A stretch of 64,000 bases of DNA from Wenzhouxiangella sp. XN24 (GTDB lineage: Bacteria > Pseudomonadota > Gammaproteobacteria > Steroidobacterales > XN24). The stretch spans positions 124,001 to 188,000 of the forward strand of contig NZ_JAAMFG010000036.1 in the NCBI RefSeq assembly GCF_011064545.1. Direction: 5' to 3'. Below the pieces are notes generated by a model. That model ran no database searches, was not told where the DNA came from, and saw nothing but the letters and a program-made list of their open reading frames with translations. The translations under genes and the position numbers were made by a program. This document shows, one piece after another, positions 53,481 to 62,649 of the stretch. Each line of letters begins with the position of its first letter. Positions within the stretch are counted from its first letter, which is position 1.

Positions 53481-54472
53481 ACACGAAGCCGTTTCGCCTG
53501 CTGCTTGCCTGCCTCCTGCTGTCACCCGGCGCGGTAACGGCAGAGGACGCGGGGCCCGTGCTGCTCATTCACGGCGGTGCCGGGACCCTGCGGGCCGCCG
53601 ACATGAGCGCGGCCGACCGGGCTGCCTACGAAGCGGCGCTGCATGCGGCGCTGGAGGCCGGCTGGCAGGTACTGGCCGACGGGGGCAGCGCCCTCGACGC
53701 CGTCACGGCCGCCATCCTGCCCATGGAAGACTCGCCCTTGTTCAATGCCGGGCGCGGCGCGGTGTTCACCGCCGACGGCCACAACGAACTGGACGCCTCG
53801 ATCATGGATGGCGCGACCCGCGAGGCGGGCGCGATCGGCGGCGTGCGCTGGGTGCGTAACCCCGTGCTGCTGGCGCGCCGGGTGATGGAGGCATCACCCC
53901 ATGTCTTCCTCGCCGGCCAGGGCGCGCTGGCGTTCGCTATCGACCAGGGTCTCGAACTGAAACCGTCCGAGTGGTTCTGGACCGAGCGCCGCTGGCAGCA
54001 GATGCAGCGCGCCACGCTGCAGGGCGCGCGGCCGCCGGGCCCGTCGGAGGGACGCTTCGGCACCGTGGGCGCGGTCGCGCTGGATGCTGCCGGCCGATTG
54101 GCGGCCGCGACCTCGACCGGCGGCACGACGGCGAAACGCTACGGCCGGCTGGGCGACGTGCCGGTCATCGGGGCCGGCACCTGGGCCGACCGGGGCTGTG
54201 CCGTCTCCGCCACCGGCGACGGCGAATACTTCATTCGCGCCGCCGCGGCAAGCAGCCTGTGCGCCCGCATGGCGCTGGCCGGCGAATCCCCCGAAGAAGC
54301 GGCATGGACCACGCTCGCCGCGATCCGGGAACTCGGCGGACTCGGCGGGGTGATCGTCCTGGACGGCACGGGGCGAGCCAGTTTCGCGTTCACCACCGAA
54401 GGCATGTACCGCGGCCGGGCCGATGCCGGCGGACGCCGGGTCGCCATCTTCGCGGCGGGGGAACAGCCCTAG
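53477..54472 (+). CDS. Isoaspartyl peptidase/L-asparaginase, secreted
   Basis: 331 residues of the Ntn-hydrolase type. Signal peptide (MNTKPFRLLLACLLLSPGA), then HGGAGT, DGGSALDAV, FNAGRGAVFT, and the autocleavage/nucleophile T196 in RFGTVGAVAL, TSTGGTTAK and GDGEYFIR. It would mature by self-cleavage before Thr and remove isoaspartyl or asparagine groups. An exported form is less usual. ATG overlaps the phosphatase stop, so a three-gene operon is likely. Confidence 0.92.
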   Translation: MNTKPFRLLLACLLLSPGAVTAEDAGPVLLIHGGAGTLRAADMSAADRAAYEAALHAALEAGWQVLADGGSALDAVTAAILPMEDSPLFNAGRGAVFTADGHNELDASIMDGATREAGAIGGVRWVRNPVLLARRVMEASPHVFLAGQGALAFAIDQGLELKPSEWFWTERRWQQMQRATLQGARPPGPSEGRFGTVGAVALDAAGRLAAATSTGGTTAKRYGRLGDVPVIGAGTWADRGCAVSATGDGEYFIRAAAASSLCARMALAGESPEEAAWTTLAAIRELGGLGGVIVLDGTGRASFAFTTEGMYRGRADAGGRRVAIFAAGEQP

Positions 54473-55422
54473 CCCGCCTTCGCGAGCCAGGCCATGTAGC
54501 CGATATAACCGACCACGAGTCCGAAGCCCTCGAATCGGCCGATTCGATTGCGCGTCAGGATCAGCGGCACCAGCACCATGGCGAAAAGCAGCATGGTGAC
54601 CAGGTCGATCATCGTGATGCCGCCGCGATCGAGCGGATGAAACACCGCCGTGAGCCCCAGCACGGCGAGGATATTGAAAAAGTTGGAGCCGACCACGTTG
54701 CCGACCGCGATGTCCGCGTTCCCCTTGATCGCGGCCACGATGCTCGTCGCCAGCTCCGGGAGGCTGGTACCGATCGCGATCACTGTCAGCGCGATCAATG
54801 CCGGGCTGACGCCCAGGCTCGTGGCCAGCCCGACGCCGCCGTGCACGAAAGCCCACCCCCCGAGCACCAGCGCGACCAGGCCGGCGAGAATCAGCAGCCA
54901 GTCCATCGCGGAAGATCGTTCGTTGCGGGGGGCCGCGCTCTCGAACTCGAGACGGACCTGCTCGGTCTCGATCTCGCGGCGCGCCACCTGGATGTTCCAG
55001 AAGAGGAAAACGCCGAGTCCCACGAGAAACACGAGTCCGGCGGGCCGGCTGATGCGGCCGTCGTTCAGGAAGGCCACGAGCAGCAGGGACACGAAAATCA
55101 GCCACGGCAGGTCGAGCCGCAGGATTCGCGCCTGCACCTGCATCGGCCGGATCAGGGCGCAGATGCCGAGGACCAGTCCGATATTGGCGATATTGGAACC
55201 GACCACGTTGCCGATCGCAAGGTCATCGACCCCCACGAAGGCGCCTTGCATGCTGACGGCGAGTTCCGGCGAACTGGTCGCGAAGGCGACGATCGTCATG
55301 CCCACGATGAACGGGCTCATGCCGCTGCGCAGGGCGATGTTGCCCGCCCCGCGCACCAGCGCTTCGCCACCGGCGTAGAGGAACACGAAACCGAGCAACA
55401 TGAATCCGATGAAAAGGAGCAT
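54469..55422 (-). CDS. Calcium/sodium antiporter (YrbG/CaCA family)
   Basis: 317 residues, about ten helices in two related halves. The alpha-repeat ion-binding motifs are FATSSPELAVSMQ with GNVVGSNIANIGLV, and GTSLPELATS with GNVVGSNFFNI. It exchanges calcium for sodium or protons across the inner membrane. ATG 55422 follows GGAGG four bases upstream and overlaps the gshA stop (ATGA), so translation is coupled to gshA. Its stop overlaps that of the asparaginase gene by four bases. Confidence 0.93.
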   Translation of the reverse strand: MLLFIGFMLLGFVFLYAGGEALVRGAGNIALRSGMSPFIVGMTIVAFATSSPELAVSMQGAFVGVDDLAIGNVVGSNIANIGLVLGICALIRPMQVQARILRLDLPWLIFVSLLLVAFLNDGRISRPAGLVFLVGLGVFLFWNIQVARREIETEQVRLEFESAAPRNERSSAMDWLLILAGLVALVLGGWAFVHGGVGLATSLGVSPALIALTVIAIGTSLPELATSIVAAIKGNADIAVGNVVGSNFFNILAVLGLTAVFHPLDRGGITMIDLVTMLLFAMVLVPLILTRNRIGRFEGFGLVVGYIGYMAWLAKAG

Positions 55423-56999
55423 CAAGCCTCCAGGTCGGCGAAATAGCTTGCGAGGAAAGACTCGAAGGGAATCGTTTCCGCGGCCTCCAGGTCGGCCTGC
55501 GATTCGAGAGACCGGGCGGTCTCGGCCTCGAACTCCGCCTGGCGGGCCGCAGACATCGGCGGCAGGGCCGCGAAATACTCCCGGTGCTGGCGCGACATCC
55601 GCATGGCGAACTCGAAGAAAGACTCCCGTTCCTGCTGCATCTCGGTGAGGATGCGTGCCGATGGCGTGAGGGACGGATCCTCGAGCTTGGCGGACTGCAG
55701 TTCGAGCGCGGCGCTGTAGGACGCCGCCGGATCGTCGCCGTCCAGGAGCCGGCAGATCGGCGCCAGCTGGCGACAGATTTCCCGCCCCCAGTCCGCCAGC
55801 GGCCGCTCCACCCCGGAGATGGCCAGGGCGAGGTCCGGGCGGCGCCCCGCGATGGCGACGCGTGCATGGTTGTCGTCGAGGCGCTCGAGCTCGTCCTCCT
55901 CGATCAACGGGCTGTCATGCAGCATGCAGAAAATCAGGAATGCCTCGAGGAAGCGAAACTCGTTCTGGCTCACACCGGCCGGATCGTAGGGGCTCACATC
56001 CAGCGCGCGCACCTCCATGTACGCCACCCCCGCGCGCCGCAATGCGAGCGTGGGCCGCTCGCCGGAGCGGATCGGCTGCTTGGGCCGGATGTAGCCGTAG
56101 TACTCGTTCTCGATCTGCAGCGCATTGCTCGACAGCTGGCGCCATTCGCCATCCGGGTTGACGCCGATGCGTTCATACGGCGGCCACGGCGACCGGATGG
56201 CGTGCTCCAGGCCCGCGATGTACTCGTCCAGCGAGTTCATCGACAGCTGGATGCTCGCCTGGCTGGTGTTGCGGTAACCGAGATCGCTCATGCGCAGTGA
56301 GGTTGCGTGAGGACCGTAGCAGGTGCCGTCGTCGAACTCGGGCAGGCCGGGATCGCGCCCACCGAGGAAGGACTTGCAGAGCGCGGGGGACGCCCCGAAC
56401 AGGTACAGCACGATCCAGCCGAAACGGCGGAAATTCCGCAGCAGGCCGAAGTACATGCGGTCGCGGAACTCGCGCTCGTCGCCACGCCAGCCCTCCACCT
56501 CGTGCAGGGCGGTCCAGAACTGCTCGGGCAGGGAGTAATTGAAATGCACGCCGGAAATGGTCTGCATGACGCGGCCGTAGCGGTAGCCCAGCCCGAGCCG
56601 GTAGATATGCTTCATGCGGCCGATGTTGGATTCGCCGTAGCGCGCGACCGGCACGCTGGCGTCGCCGCGGACCGCGCAGGGCATGCTGGTGGCCCACAGC
56701 AACTCGTCGTCCGGCAGCCGGGGATAGACGTACTGGTGGATATCGCACAGGAACTGCAGCGTCTCCCAGCAGCTTTGCTGCGGGGGCGTGACGAACTCGA
56801 GCAGGGCCTCCGAATAGTCCGTCGTAATCCACGGATGCGCGAGGGCGGAACCCAGGGCCCGGGGGTGCGGCGTCATCGCGAGACGGCCGTCGGGCATCAC
56901 CCGCAAGGACTCTTTCTCGACCCCGCGCCCCCCGCCGGACAAGCAGCGCGGGTCGAAATTCGCCAGGCGATCCAGTCTTTGATCGACCATCCGGTACAT
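55422..56999 (-). CDS. gshA: Glutamate-cysteine ligase
   Basis: About 525 residues, the E. coli-type (family 1) enzyme. Landmarks: GVEKESLRV near the start, ITTDYSEALLEFVTPP, RYGESNIGRMKHIYRLGLGYRYG, ISGVHFNYSLP, and YMEVRALDVSPYDP. It joins glutamate and cysteine to gamma-glutamylcysteine, first step to glutathione. ATG 56999 has GAGG six bases upstream; GTG 57002 and ATG 56990 are alternatives. A Ca/Na antiporter gene is translationally coupled behind it. gshB is not in the window. Confidence 0.95.
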   Translation of the reverse strand: MYRMVDQRLDRLANFDPRCLSGGGRGVEKESLRVMPDGRLAMTPHPRALGSALAHPWITTDYSEALLEFVTPPQQSCWETLQFLCDIHQYVYPRLPDDELLWATSMPCAVRGDASVPVARYGESNIGRMKHIYRLGLGYRYGRVMQTISGVHFNYSLPEQFWTALHEVEGWRGDEREFRDRMYFGLLRNFRRFGWIVLYLFGASPALCKSFLGGRDPGLPEFDDGTCYGPHATSLRMSDLGYRNTSQASIQLSMNSLDEYIAGLEHAIRSPWPPYERIGVNPDGEWRQLSSNALQIENEYYGYIRPKQPIRSGERPTLALRRAGVAYMEVRALDVSPYDPAGVSQNEFRFLEAFLIFCMLHDSPLIEEDELERLDDNHARVAIAGRRPDLALAISGVERPLADWGREICRQLAPICRLLDGDDPAASYSAALELQSAKLEDPSLTPSARILTEMQQERESFFEFAMRMSRQHREYFAALPPMSAARQAEFEAETARSLESQADLEAAETIPFESFLASYFADLEA

Positions 57000-57080
57000 C
57001 ACGGTCCTCTTGGATGCTCCCGCCAGCGCGGCGGACCGGCGATTATACGCATGCGACCGGCCGCACAGGACACACCCGGC

Positions 57081-57428
57081 TCAGGCGGCGAGCGTCTCTT
57101 CCATCACTTCGATGACGTGAGCGGCATACATCAGCGACGGGCCGCCCCCCATCATCACGGCCACGGAGAGGATCTCCATGAGTTCGTCACGCGTCGCGCC
57201 GTGGCGGATGGCGGCCGGGACGTGAAACGCGATGCAGGGGTCGCAACGGGCGCCCACCGACAGCGCGACGGCCACCAGCTCCTTGGTCTTCGGGTCGAGT
57301 GCCCCGGCCTGCATGGCCTGGGCATGGATCATGTTGAAGCCTTTCAAGGTGTCGGGCTGCGCCGTCTTCAACCCGGCATTCGCCTTGGTGATCCGCTTGC
57401 GCATGGTGGTGTAATCCTGATCAGTCAT
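57081..57428 (-). CDS. Carboxymuconolactone decarboxylase/AhpD-like protein
   Basis: 115 residues, all-helical. AhpD-type redox motif CDPC in VGARCDPCIAFHVPAAIRHG, preceded by TKELVAVALSV and followed by ELMEILSVAVMMGGGPSLMYAAHVIE. The CXXC plus His (CDPCIAFH) indicates a thiol-based peroxidase or reductant role like AhpD, though the substrate is unknown. GGAGG before ATG 57428; divergent from the quinone reductase gene across 64 bases. Confidence 0.87.
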   Translation of the reverse strand: MTDQDYTTMRKRITKANAGLKTAQPDTLKGFNMIHAQAMQAGALDPKTKELVAVALSVGARCDPCIAFHVPAAIRHGATRDELMEILSVAVMMGGGPSLMYAAHVIEVMEETLAA

Positions 57429-57492
57429 AATGGCCTCCATAGGCTGAAAAAAAGCGGGCACGTTTCCGCCCGCGACAGGAGTGATTATAGAG

Positions 57493-58479
57493 ATGGGTCT
57501 GCTGGTCAACGGCGCATGGCGCGACAAGTGGTACGACACCGATGCGACGGGCGGCGAGTTCGTCCGGCAGGACTCGGCCTTCCGCAACTGGGTGACGCCC
57601 GACGGCTCGCCGGGCCCCAGCGGCAGCGGGGGCTTCGCGGCGGAGCCCGGACGCTACCACCTTTACGTGTCCCTCGCCTGCCCCTGGGCGCATCGCACGC
57701 TCATTTTCCGTGCACTCAAGGGCCTGCGCGACCTGGTCAGCGTTTCGGTCGTCCACCCCCACATGATGGAGCACGGCTGGGAGCTGCGCGATTGCGAGGC
57801 CGGCGAGTTCACCGCCGGCGACCCGCTGTTCGGCCACGACTATCTTTACCAGCTCTACCTGCGTGCCGCGCCGGACTACAGCGGACGGGTGACCGTGCCC
57901 GTGCTCTGGGACAAGGAGCGCAACACCATCGTCAGCAACGAGTCCGCGGACATCATCCGCATGCTCAACAGTGCATTCGATGCCTTCACGACCGAGGATG
58001 CCGATTACTACCCGGCCGAGCTGCGTGCCGAGATCGACGCCGTGAACGAACGCGTCTACACGGACGTCAACAACGGCGTCTATCGCTGCGGCTTCGCGAC
58101 GACGCAGGATGCTTACGAGCGGGCGTTCGCGGCGCTGTTCGCGGCGCTCGACTGGCTCGACGAGCGCCTCTCCACGCGACGCTACCTGCTGGGCGATCGC
58201 ATCACCGAGGCCGACTGGCGGCTGCTCACCACGCTGCTGCGCTTCGACCCGGTATACGTCGGCCACTTCAAGACCAACCTGCGCCGCATCGCGGACTACG
58301 AGCACCTGTCGGGCTACACGCGTGAGCTGTACCAGGTGCCCGGCGTCGCGCCCACGCTGCACCTGGGGCACATCAAGGAGCACTACTATTTCAGCCATCG
58401 CACGATCAACCCGACGGGCATCGTGCCTGTCGGGCCGGCGCTCGACCTGGATGCGCCGCATGGTCGCGGCGGTGACTGA
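57493..58479 (+). CDS. Glutathionyl-hydroquinone reductase (YqjG/EcfG-like GST)
   Basis: 328 residues, Xi-class glutathione transferase. The active-site Cys is in SLACPWAHR, and the C-terminus carries the typical HIKEHYYFSH and TINPTGIVPVGP segments. These enzymes reduce S-glutathionyl-hydroquinones using glutathione. AGGAG lies 11 bases upstream of ATG; a GTG at 57481 is possible but sits on that site. The neighbouring AhpD-like and gshA genes give a thiol-defence context. Confidence 0.92.
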   Translation: MGLLVNGAWRDKWYDTDATGGEFVRQDSAFRNWVTPDGSPGPSGSGGFAAEPGRYHLYVSLACPWAHRTLIFRALKGLRDLVSVSVVHPHMMEHGWELRDCEAGEFTAGDPLFGHDYLYQLYLRAAPDYSGRVTVPVLWDKERNTIVSNESADIIRMLNSAFDAFTTEDADYYPAELRAEIDAVNERVYTDVNNGVYRCGFATTQDAYERAFAALFAALDWLDERLSTRRYLLGDRITEADWRLLTTLLRFDPVYVGHFKTNLRRIADYEHLSGYTRELYQVPGVAPTLHLGHIKEHYYFSHRTINPTGIVPVGPALDLDAPHGRGGD

Positions 58480-58503
58480 CCCCGGGCGGCCTGCGGCCCG
58501 ATC

Positions 58504-58743
58504 TCAGGCTGTCGTGGGGACCAGCACCTGCACCATCTCGTAGCCGATGACCTCGCGGGTCGCGGGATCGAAGATGGGGTTCGAGCGACGGAAGCGGGCC
58601 GGGGCCTGCCGGGGTGGCGCCGAGGCCGGGCCGAGCGCTTCCACGGCCATCCGACCGTCCGCGAACCGCACCAGCGCGGTGGAAGACTGCCAGCCATCGA
58701 CGTGGTCGTCGGGCGGCAACAATCCGATGATTTCCTTGTCCAT
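58504..58743 (-). CDS. Hypothetical small protein
   Basis: 79 residues from ATG 58743, preceded by GAGGGG. The sequence MDKEIIGLLPPDDHVDGWQS and the ending VIGYEMVQVLVPTTA show no recognisable motif. The open frame and ribosome binding site support a gene, and it is convergent with the preceding quinone reductase gene by a 24-base gap, but no function can be given. Confidence 0.5.
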   Translation of the reverse strand: MDKEIIGLLPPDDHVDGWQSSTALVRFADGRMAVEALGPASAPPRQAPARFRRSNPIFDPATREVIGYEMVQVLVPTTA

Positions 58744-58919
58744 CCCCTCACCTGCCGAGTCATCTGCATTGCCCGGAGCCAAGCAGGGATCGTGCCAGCG
58801 CCGCTCAAGCCCTAAAAACATGAGAACTCGGGGTACCGGCCGACGACCGCAGGGTGACGCAATGCGTCACTCTCCGACGCGGGCGAGGTAAACTTGCGCC
58901 ATAGCCAGGGAGACACCCG

Positions 58920-59939
58920 ATGGATTTCAAGCGTTTCGCCGGGGGCGGCCCACGCCCGCCAGGACAGCGTCGTCGCGTACTGACCAGGACGGCCGGGATC
59001 GTCGCGGCGGTGCTCGCCGTGTTCGTTCTGCTGCTGGGCTGGTACTGGTCGCGGGAACCGGACACCTTCTGGGTGGACTGGGAGAGAAACGGCGAGCCCG
59101 CCGTGACCGGCTATGCCACGACCGACACCCTGTTGCGCGTCGCGCGGACGCTGCTGGACAAGCCCGGCGGTTACCTGACGAACGACGTGATGCCCCCGGG
59201 GCTGTACCTGGACAACATGCCCAACTGGGAATTCGGCGTCCTGGTGCAGGTGCGCGATCTCGCGCGCGTAATGCGCAACGACTTCAGTCGCTCGCAGACC
59301 CAGTCGGTCGAGGACCCGGACCTCGCCGAGGCCGAGCCGAACTTCAATTTCGACAACAACAGCTGGATCCTGCCCTCCAGCGAGAGCCGTTACAGGCGCG
59401 GCATCGATCACCTCGAGAGCTACCGGGCGCGCCTGGTCGGCGAAGCGGAGCCGCCCGCCAATTTCTACGCGCGTGCCGACAACCTGCGGGAGTGGCTGGC
59501 CGTGGTCGAGAAACGGCTCGGCAACCTGTCACAACAACTCTCGGCGAGCGTCGGCCAGGCCCGCGTCAACATCGATCTCGCGGGCGACCCCGCGGGGGAG
59601 GCCGGCGGGCCGCGCAGGGACGAGGTCGAAGTGCAGACCCCGTGGCTGCAGATCGACGACGTGTTCTACGAGGCGCGCGGCACGGCCTGGGCGCTGCTGC
59701 ATTTCCTGCGCGCCATCGAGTACGACATGCGTCACGTGCTGGAGGACAAGAACGCCACCGTGAGCCTCCGCCAGGTCATCCGCGAACTGGAAGGCAGCCT
59801 CGCGCCCATGCGCAGCCCGATCGTGCTCAACGGGGGGGGTTACGGGCTGTTCGCCAACCATTCCCTGGTCATGGCGTCCTACCTCTCGCGCGCCAACCAG
59901 GCCATCACCAACCTGCGGGAACTGCTCGCGGGGGGCTGA
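58920..59939 (+). CDS. DUF2333 family inner-membrane protein
   Basis: 339 residues: cytoplasmic basic N-terminus, one membrane helix (about residues 25-45, VAAVLAVFVLLLGWYW), then a long soluble periplasmic domain rich in charged helices (DLARVMRNDFSRSQTQSVED, AEPNFNFDNNSWILPSSESR, LHFLRAIEYDMRHVLEDKN). This matches the DUF2333 group found in many gammaproteobacteria, of unknown function. The start is the ATG at 58920, 12 bases after CAGGGAG. Confidence 0.85.
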   Translation: MDFKRFAGGGPRPPGQRRRVLTRTAGIVAAVLAVFVLLLGWYWSREPDTFWVDWERNGEPAVTGYATTDTLLRVARTLLDKPGGYLTNDVMPPGLYLDNMPNWEFGVLVQVRDLARVMRNDFSRSQTQSVEDPDLAEAEPNFNFDNNSWILPSSESRYRRGIDHLESYRARLVGEAEPPANFYARADNLREWLAVVEKRLGNLSQQLSASVGQARVNIDLAGDPAGEAGGPRRDEVEVQTPWLQIDDVFYEARGTAWALLHFLRAIEYDMRHVLEDKNATVSLRQVIRELEGSLAPMRSPIVLNGGGYGLFANHSLVMASYLSRANQAITNLRELLAGG

Positions 59940-60001
59940 AGCCGGGGCGGGGCGGCCGGGCGCTGACGACGCGGCGCGTCTCGAAGCCCTGCGTCCCGCC
60001 G

Positions 60002-60499
60002 TCAGCGGCCGGCCAGGTACTCGCGGATGAACTCGTACTCCGCCTCGAGGGTCGTCTCGGTGTCGCGGGAGACGAACTTCTCGAGCTTGCCGCCGACCAG
60101 GGGCACCGAGGCCCGGATCGTGATCTCGACCTCGTTCACCGCGCCCTTGCCCTGCGGCGCGAGCTGCATGGTCCCGGTCATGGCCGCAGGGACCCCGCGC
60201 GCCTCGATTTCCAGCTCGTTCGCGTAGGTGTTCTTGCCGGTGCGGCTCCAGCGCTCATGCTGCAGTAGCGTGTTCCAGTCGCCGAGCATGCCGCGCAGGA
60301 AGCCCGGGACCTCGAGCGGCACCTCGCGGCTCACCTCCACCATGAAGCCGTCGGCGTCGCCCTCGCTCGAGACGATCTCTACGTTGCGATGCCCGATACC
60401 TTCGAACTTCGCCTGGTAGAAAGCCGGATCGCTGAACAGCGCCCAGACGTCCTTGACCGGGTGCGGGTACTCGTGGCGGGCGCGGACGATGACGCTCAT
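60002..60499 (-). CDS. SRPBCC/DUF2505-type lipid-binding fold protein
   Basis: 165 residues. The texture is of a START/SRPBCC fold: HEYPHPVKDVWALFSDPAFYQ at the start, then regular alternating beta strands (VEIVSSEGDADGFMVEVSREV; VNEVEITIRASVPLVGGKLEKFV) and a final long helix (TTLEAEYEFIREYLAG). Such folds bind hydrophobic ligands; the ligand is unknown. GGAG six bases before ATG. It is followed by no partner. Confidence 0.7.
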   Translation of the reverse strand: MSVIVRARHEYPHPVKDVWALFSDPAFYQAKFEGIGHRNVEIVSSEGDADGFMVEVSREVPLEVPGFLRGMLGDWNTLLQHERWSRTGKNTYANELEIEARGVPAAMTGTMQLAPQGKGAVNEVEITIRASVPLVGGKLEKFVSRDTETTLEAEYEFIREYLAGR

Positions 60500-60534
60500 G
60501 GCGGGCTCCGGGGTGGGCGAACGATCGCGGAAGA

Positions 60535-61059
60535 TTAACGGCTGGCCTGCTCGTCCTCAACCGGCCGCAGCAATTGCCGCGTGTCCTGGACGCGCAGCAC
60601 GGCCCGGCGCACCTCGGCGGTGTGCTCGATAAAGGCGGCCAGCAGCGCCGGATCCAGCGTGTCGAGAAAATGCAGCGAAACCTGGAACTCCAGGCCCTCG
60701 GGCCCGGCGCGAAACAGGCCGACATTCAACGCCGCATTGAGTTCGTGGGCGAACGCGGCGAGCGCCGCTTCGTCCGCCTCCGGTGCGGCCGGCCATTGCC
60801 GCCAGCTGACCAGCCGGTCCATGCCGCGCGCATCCAGCAACGGACGCAACCACAGGCGCTCGCCGTCACGTCCCGCGGCGACCACGGCCTCGGGCGAGAC
60901 CTGCACGGTCCAGCCCATCGCCAGCAGGTAGCCCGCCAGCAGGTGGGCGGCCTGCGCCTCGTCGTTCCCCGGCATCTCGAGCGTGGCCGGGGCGCGCGGT
61001 GTCGCGCAGCCCGCGGCGAACAGCAACGCGATCAACGGCAGGACGGCAGATACCCTCAT
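60535..61059 (-). CDS. Predicted lipoprotein, family unknown
   Basis: 174 residues with a lipobox (FAAGCATP) after MRVSAVLPLIALL. The mature part contains an Ala/Glu-rich helical segment (AALAAFAHELNAALNVGLF) and a beta-like FQVSLHFLDTLDP. No family recognised. It lies 35 bases upstream of the SRPBCC gene, so the two may be co-transcribed in the minus direction. Confidence 0.65.
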   Translation of the reverse strand: MRVSAVLPLIALLFAAGCATPRAPATLEMPGNDEAQAAHLLAGYLLAMGWTVQVSPEAVVAAGRDGERLWLRPLLDARGMDRLVSWRQWPAAPEADEAALAAFAHELNAALNVGLFRAGPEGLEFQVSLHFLDTLDPALLAAFIEHTAEVRRAVLRVQDTRQLLRPVEDEQASR

Positions 61060-61134
61060 GGCGCTACTTTAGCCCCCCGCCCTCCCGGCTGCCTATACTT
61101 GTTGCCTGAGTTGTTTTTCAAGGGAGAGGACACC

Positions 61135-61806
61135 ATGGCCAATTGCCTCGTCACGGGCGGAAACCGGGGGATCGGACTGGCGCTGTGCAAACTGCTGGCG
61201 GAGCGCGGGGAGCGCGTCATCGCCACCTGCCGCAACAGCTCGCCGGAACTCGACGCCCTGGACGTCCGGGTGGAACAGGGCATCGACGTGGGCGACCCCG
61301 AGGACATCGAGCGACTCGCGCAGAACCTCGCCGGAGAGCGCCTCGACTGGGTGATCAACAACGCCGGCGTCATGCGCCGCGATGCGCTCGGCAAGCTGCA
61401 TGGCGAAACGCTCGAGGGTGTGTACCTGCAGCTGCGCGTCAACGCCGTGGGTCCGTTGCTCGTCACCCAGGCGCTCCTGGACAAGCTGCAGAAGGGCGCC
61501 AAGATCGGCATCGTCAGCAGCCGCATGGGCTCGATCGAGGACAACACCTCCGGCGGCAGCTACGGCTATCGCATGAGCAAGGCCGCCGTGAACGCGGCCG
61601 GCAAATCGCTGGCCATGGACCTGAAGGAGCGCGGCATTGCCGTTGCCATCCTGCATCCGGGCTACGTGCGCACGGACATGGTCGGCGGCGGCGGCGACGT
61701 CGAGCCGGAGACCGCAGCCGCCGGGCTGATCGCGCGGATGGACGAACTGCGGCTCGAGACCACCGGTCGTTTCTGGCACGCGAAAGGCGAGCCGCTGCCC
61801 TGGTAG
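61135..61806 (+). CDS. Short-chain dehydrogenase/reductase
   Basis: 223 residues. NADPH-binding motif TGGNRGIGL, NNAG, catalytic Ser in VSSRMGS, and YGYRMSK with Tyr and Lys. The overall shape matches classical SDRs resembling C-factor/carbonyl reductases. Substrate not predictable. GGGAGAGGA before ATG 61135. The next gene starts 15 bases after its stop. Confidence 0.88.
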   Translation: MANCLVTGGNRGIGLALCKLLAERGERVIATCRNSSPELDALDVRVEQGIDVGDPEDIERLAQNLAGERLDWVINNAGVMRRDALGKLHGETLEGVYLQLRVNAVGPLLVTQALLDKLQKGAKIGIVSSRMGSIEDNTSGGSYGYRMSKAAVNAAGKSLAMDLKERGIAVAILHPGYVRTDMVGGGGDVEPETAAAGLIARMDELRLETTGRFWHAKGEPLPW

Positions 61807-61820
61807 GGCGGGCGCCGCCG

Positions 61821-62603
61821 ATGCCGGCCGAGGAGACGTCCCGGGCCCCGATCATCGTCGCGCATCGCGGCTATGCGGCCTGTCGTCCGGAGAACACGTT
61901 CGCCGCGCTCGACGCCGCCGCGGCGGCGGGCGCCCGATGGGTGGAGATCGACGTCCAGCTGAGCGCGGACGGCATCCCCATGGTGCTGCATGACCCGACG
62001 CTCGAACGGGTGTCCGGTGACAGCCGCACGGTCTTCGAGCTGACGGCGGCCGAACTCGCACGACTGTCGGTCGGCGAGCCGGGCCGTTTCGGCACGCGCT
62101 ACGCGGACGCCCGCATCCCGACCCTGGCGGGCTTCGCCGCCTGGCTGTCCAGGCAGCCGGCGATCAACGCCTTTGTCGAACTCAAGCCGGAGAGCATCGA
62201 GCGCTTCGGCGCCGCGACCGTCGTCTCGGCCTGCATGGCCGCACTCGCTCCGGCCACGGGGCGCTGGGCGCCGATCTCCTTCGACATCGACACCTTGCGC
62301 CTCGCGCGGGACGCCGGCTGTCCGGCCCTGGGGTGGATCGTGCGGGTTTTCGACCCTGCCATCGCCGCCGCGGCCCGGGCCCTGCCGGCGCGCTGGCTGT
62401 TCTGCAATCACGAGCGGCTGCCCGCCGGGCCGCTGCCGCCCGGTCCCTGGGACTGGGTGCTCTACGAGATCGGCGATGTCGCCACCGGGCGCGCGATGCT
62501 GGCCCGCGGCGCGCGCTGGCTGGAAACCATGGCGGTGACCGAGCTGCAGAAAGGACTCGAGGGCGCCGCATCGCAACACGGCTCCGCGGAAGAAACAGGA
62601 TAG
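61821..62603 (+). CDS. Glycerophosphodiester phosphodiesterase
   Basis: 260 residues, PI-PLC-like TIM barrel. Metal and catalytic motifs: AHRG at residue 14, PENTFAALDAA, WVEIDVQLSADGIPMVLHDPTLERV, VELKPES. It hydrolyses deacylated phospholipids to glycerol-3-phosphate and an alcohol. No signal peptide, so cytoplasmic. Start at ATG 61821 with weak site. In an operon-like row with the SDR and ABC exporter. Confidence 0.9.
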   Translation: MPAEETSRAPIIVAHRGYAACRPENTFAALDAAAAAGARWVEIDVQLSADGIPMVLHDPTLERVSGDSRTVFELTAAELARLSVGEPGRFGTRYADARIPTLAGFAAWLSRQPAINAFVELKPESIERFGAATVVSACMAALAPATGRWAPISFDIDTLRLARDAGCPALGWIVRVFDPAIAAAARALPARWLFCNHERLPAGPLPPGPWDWVLYEIGDVATGRAMLARGARWLETMAVTELQKGLEGAASQHGSAEETG

Positions 62604-62629
62604 GCGGATGCGGCGGCGCCGGAACCCCG

Positions 62630-62635
62630 TATAAT
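62630..62635 (+). promoter_or_regulatory. Possible -10 box before the ABC exporter
   Basis: A perfect TATAAT lies 14 bases before the ATG. No convincing -35 is visible 17 bases upstream, and the resulting leader would be only about eight bases, so this is weak. Confidence 0.3.
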
Positions 62636-62649
62636 CCGCGCCCCACGAC

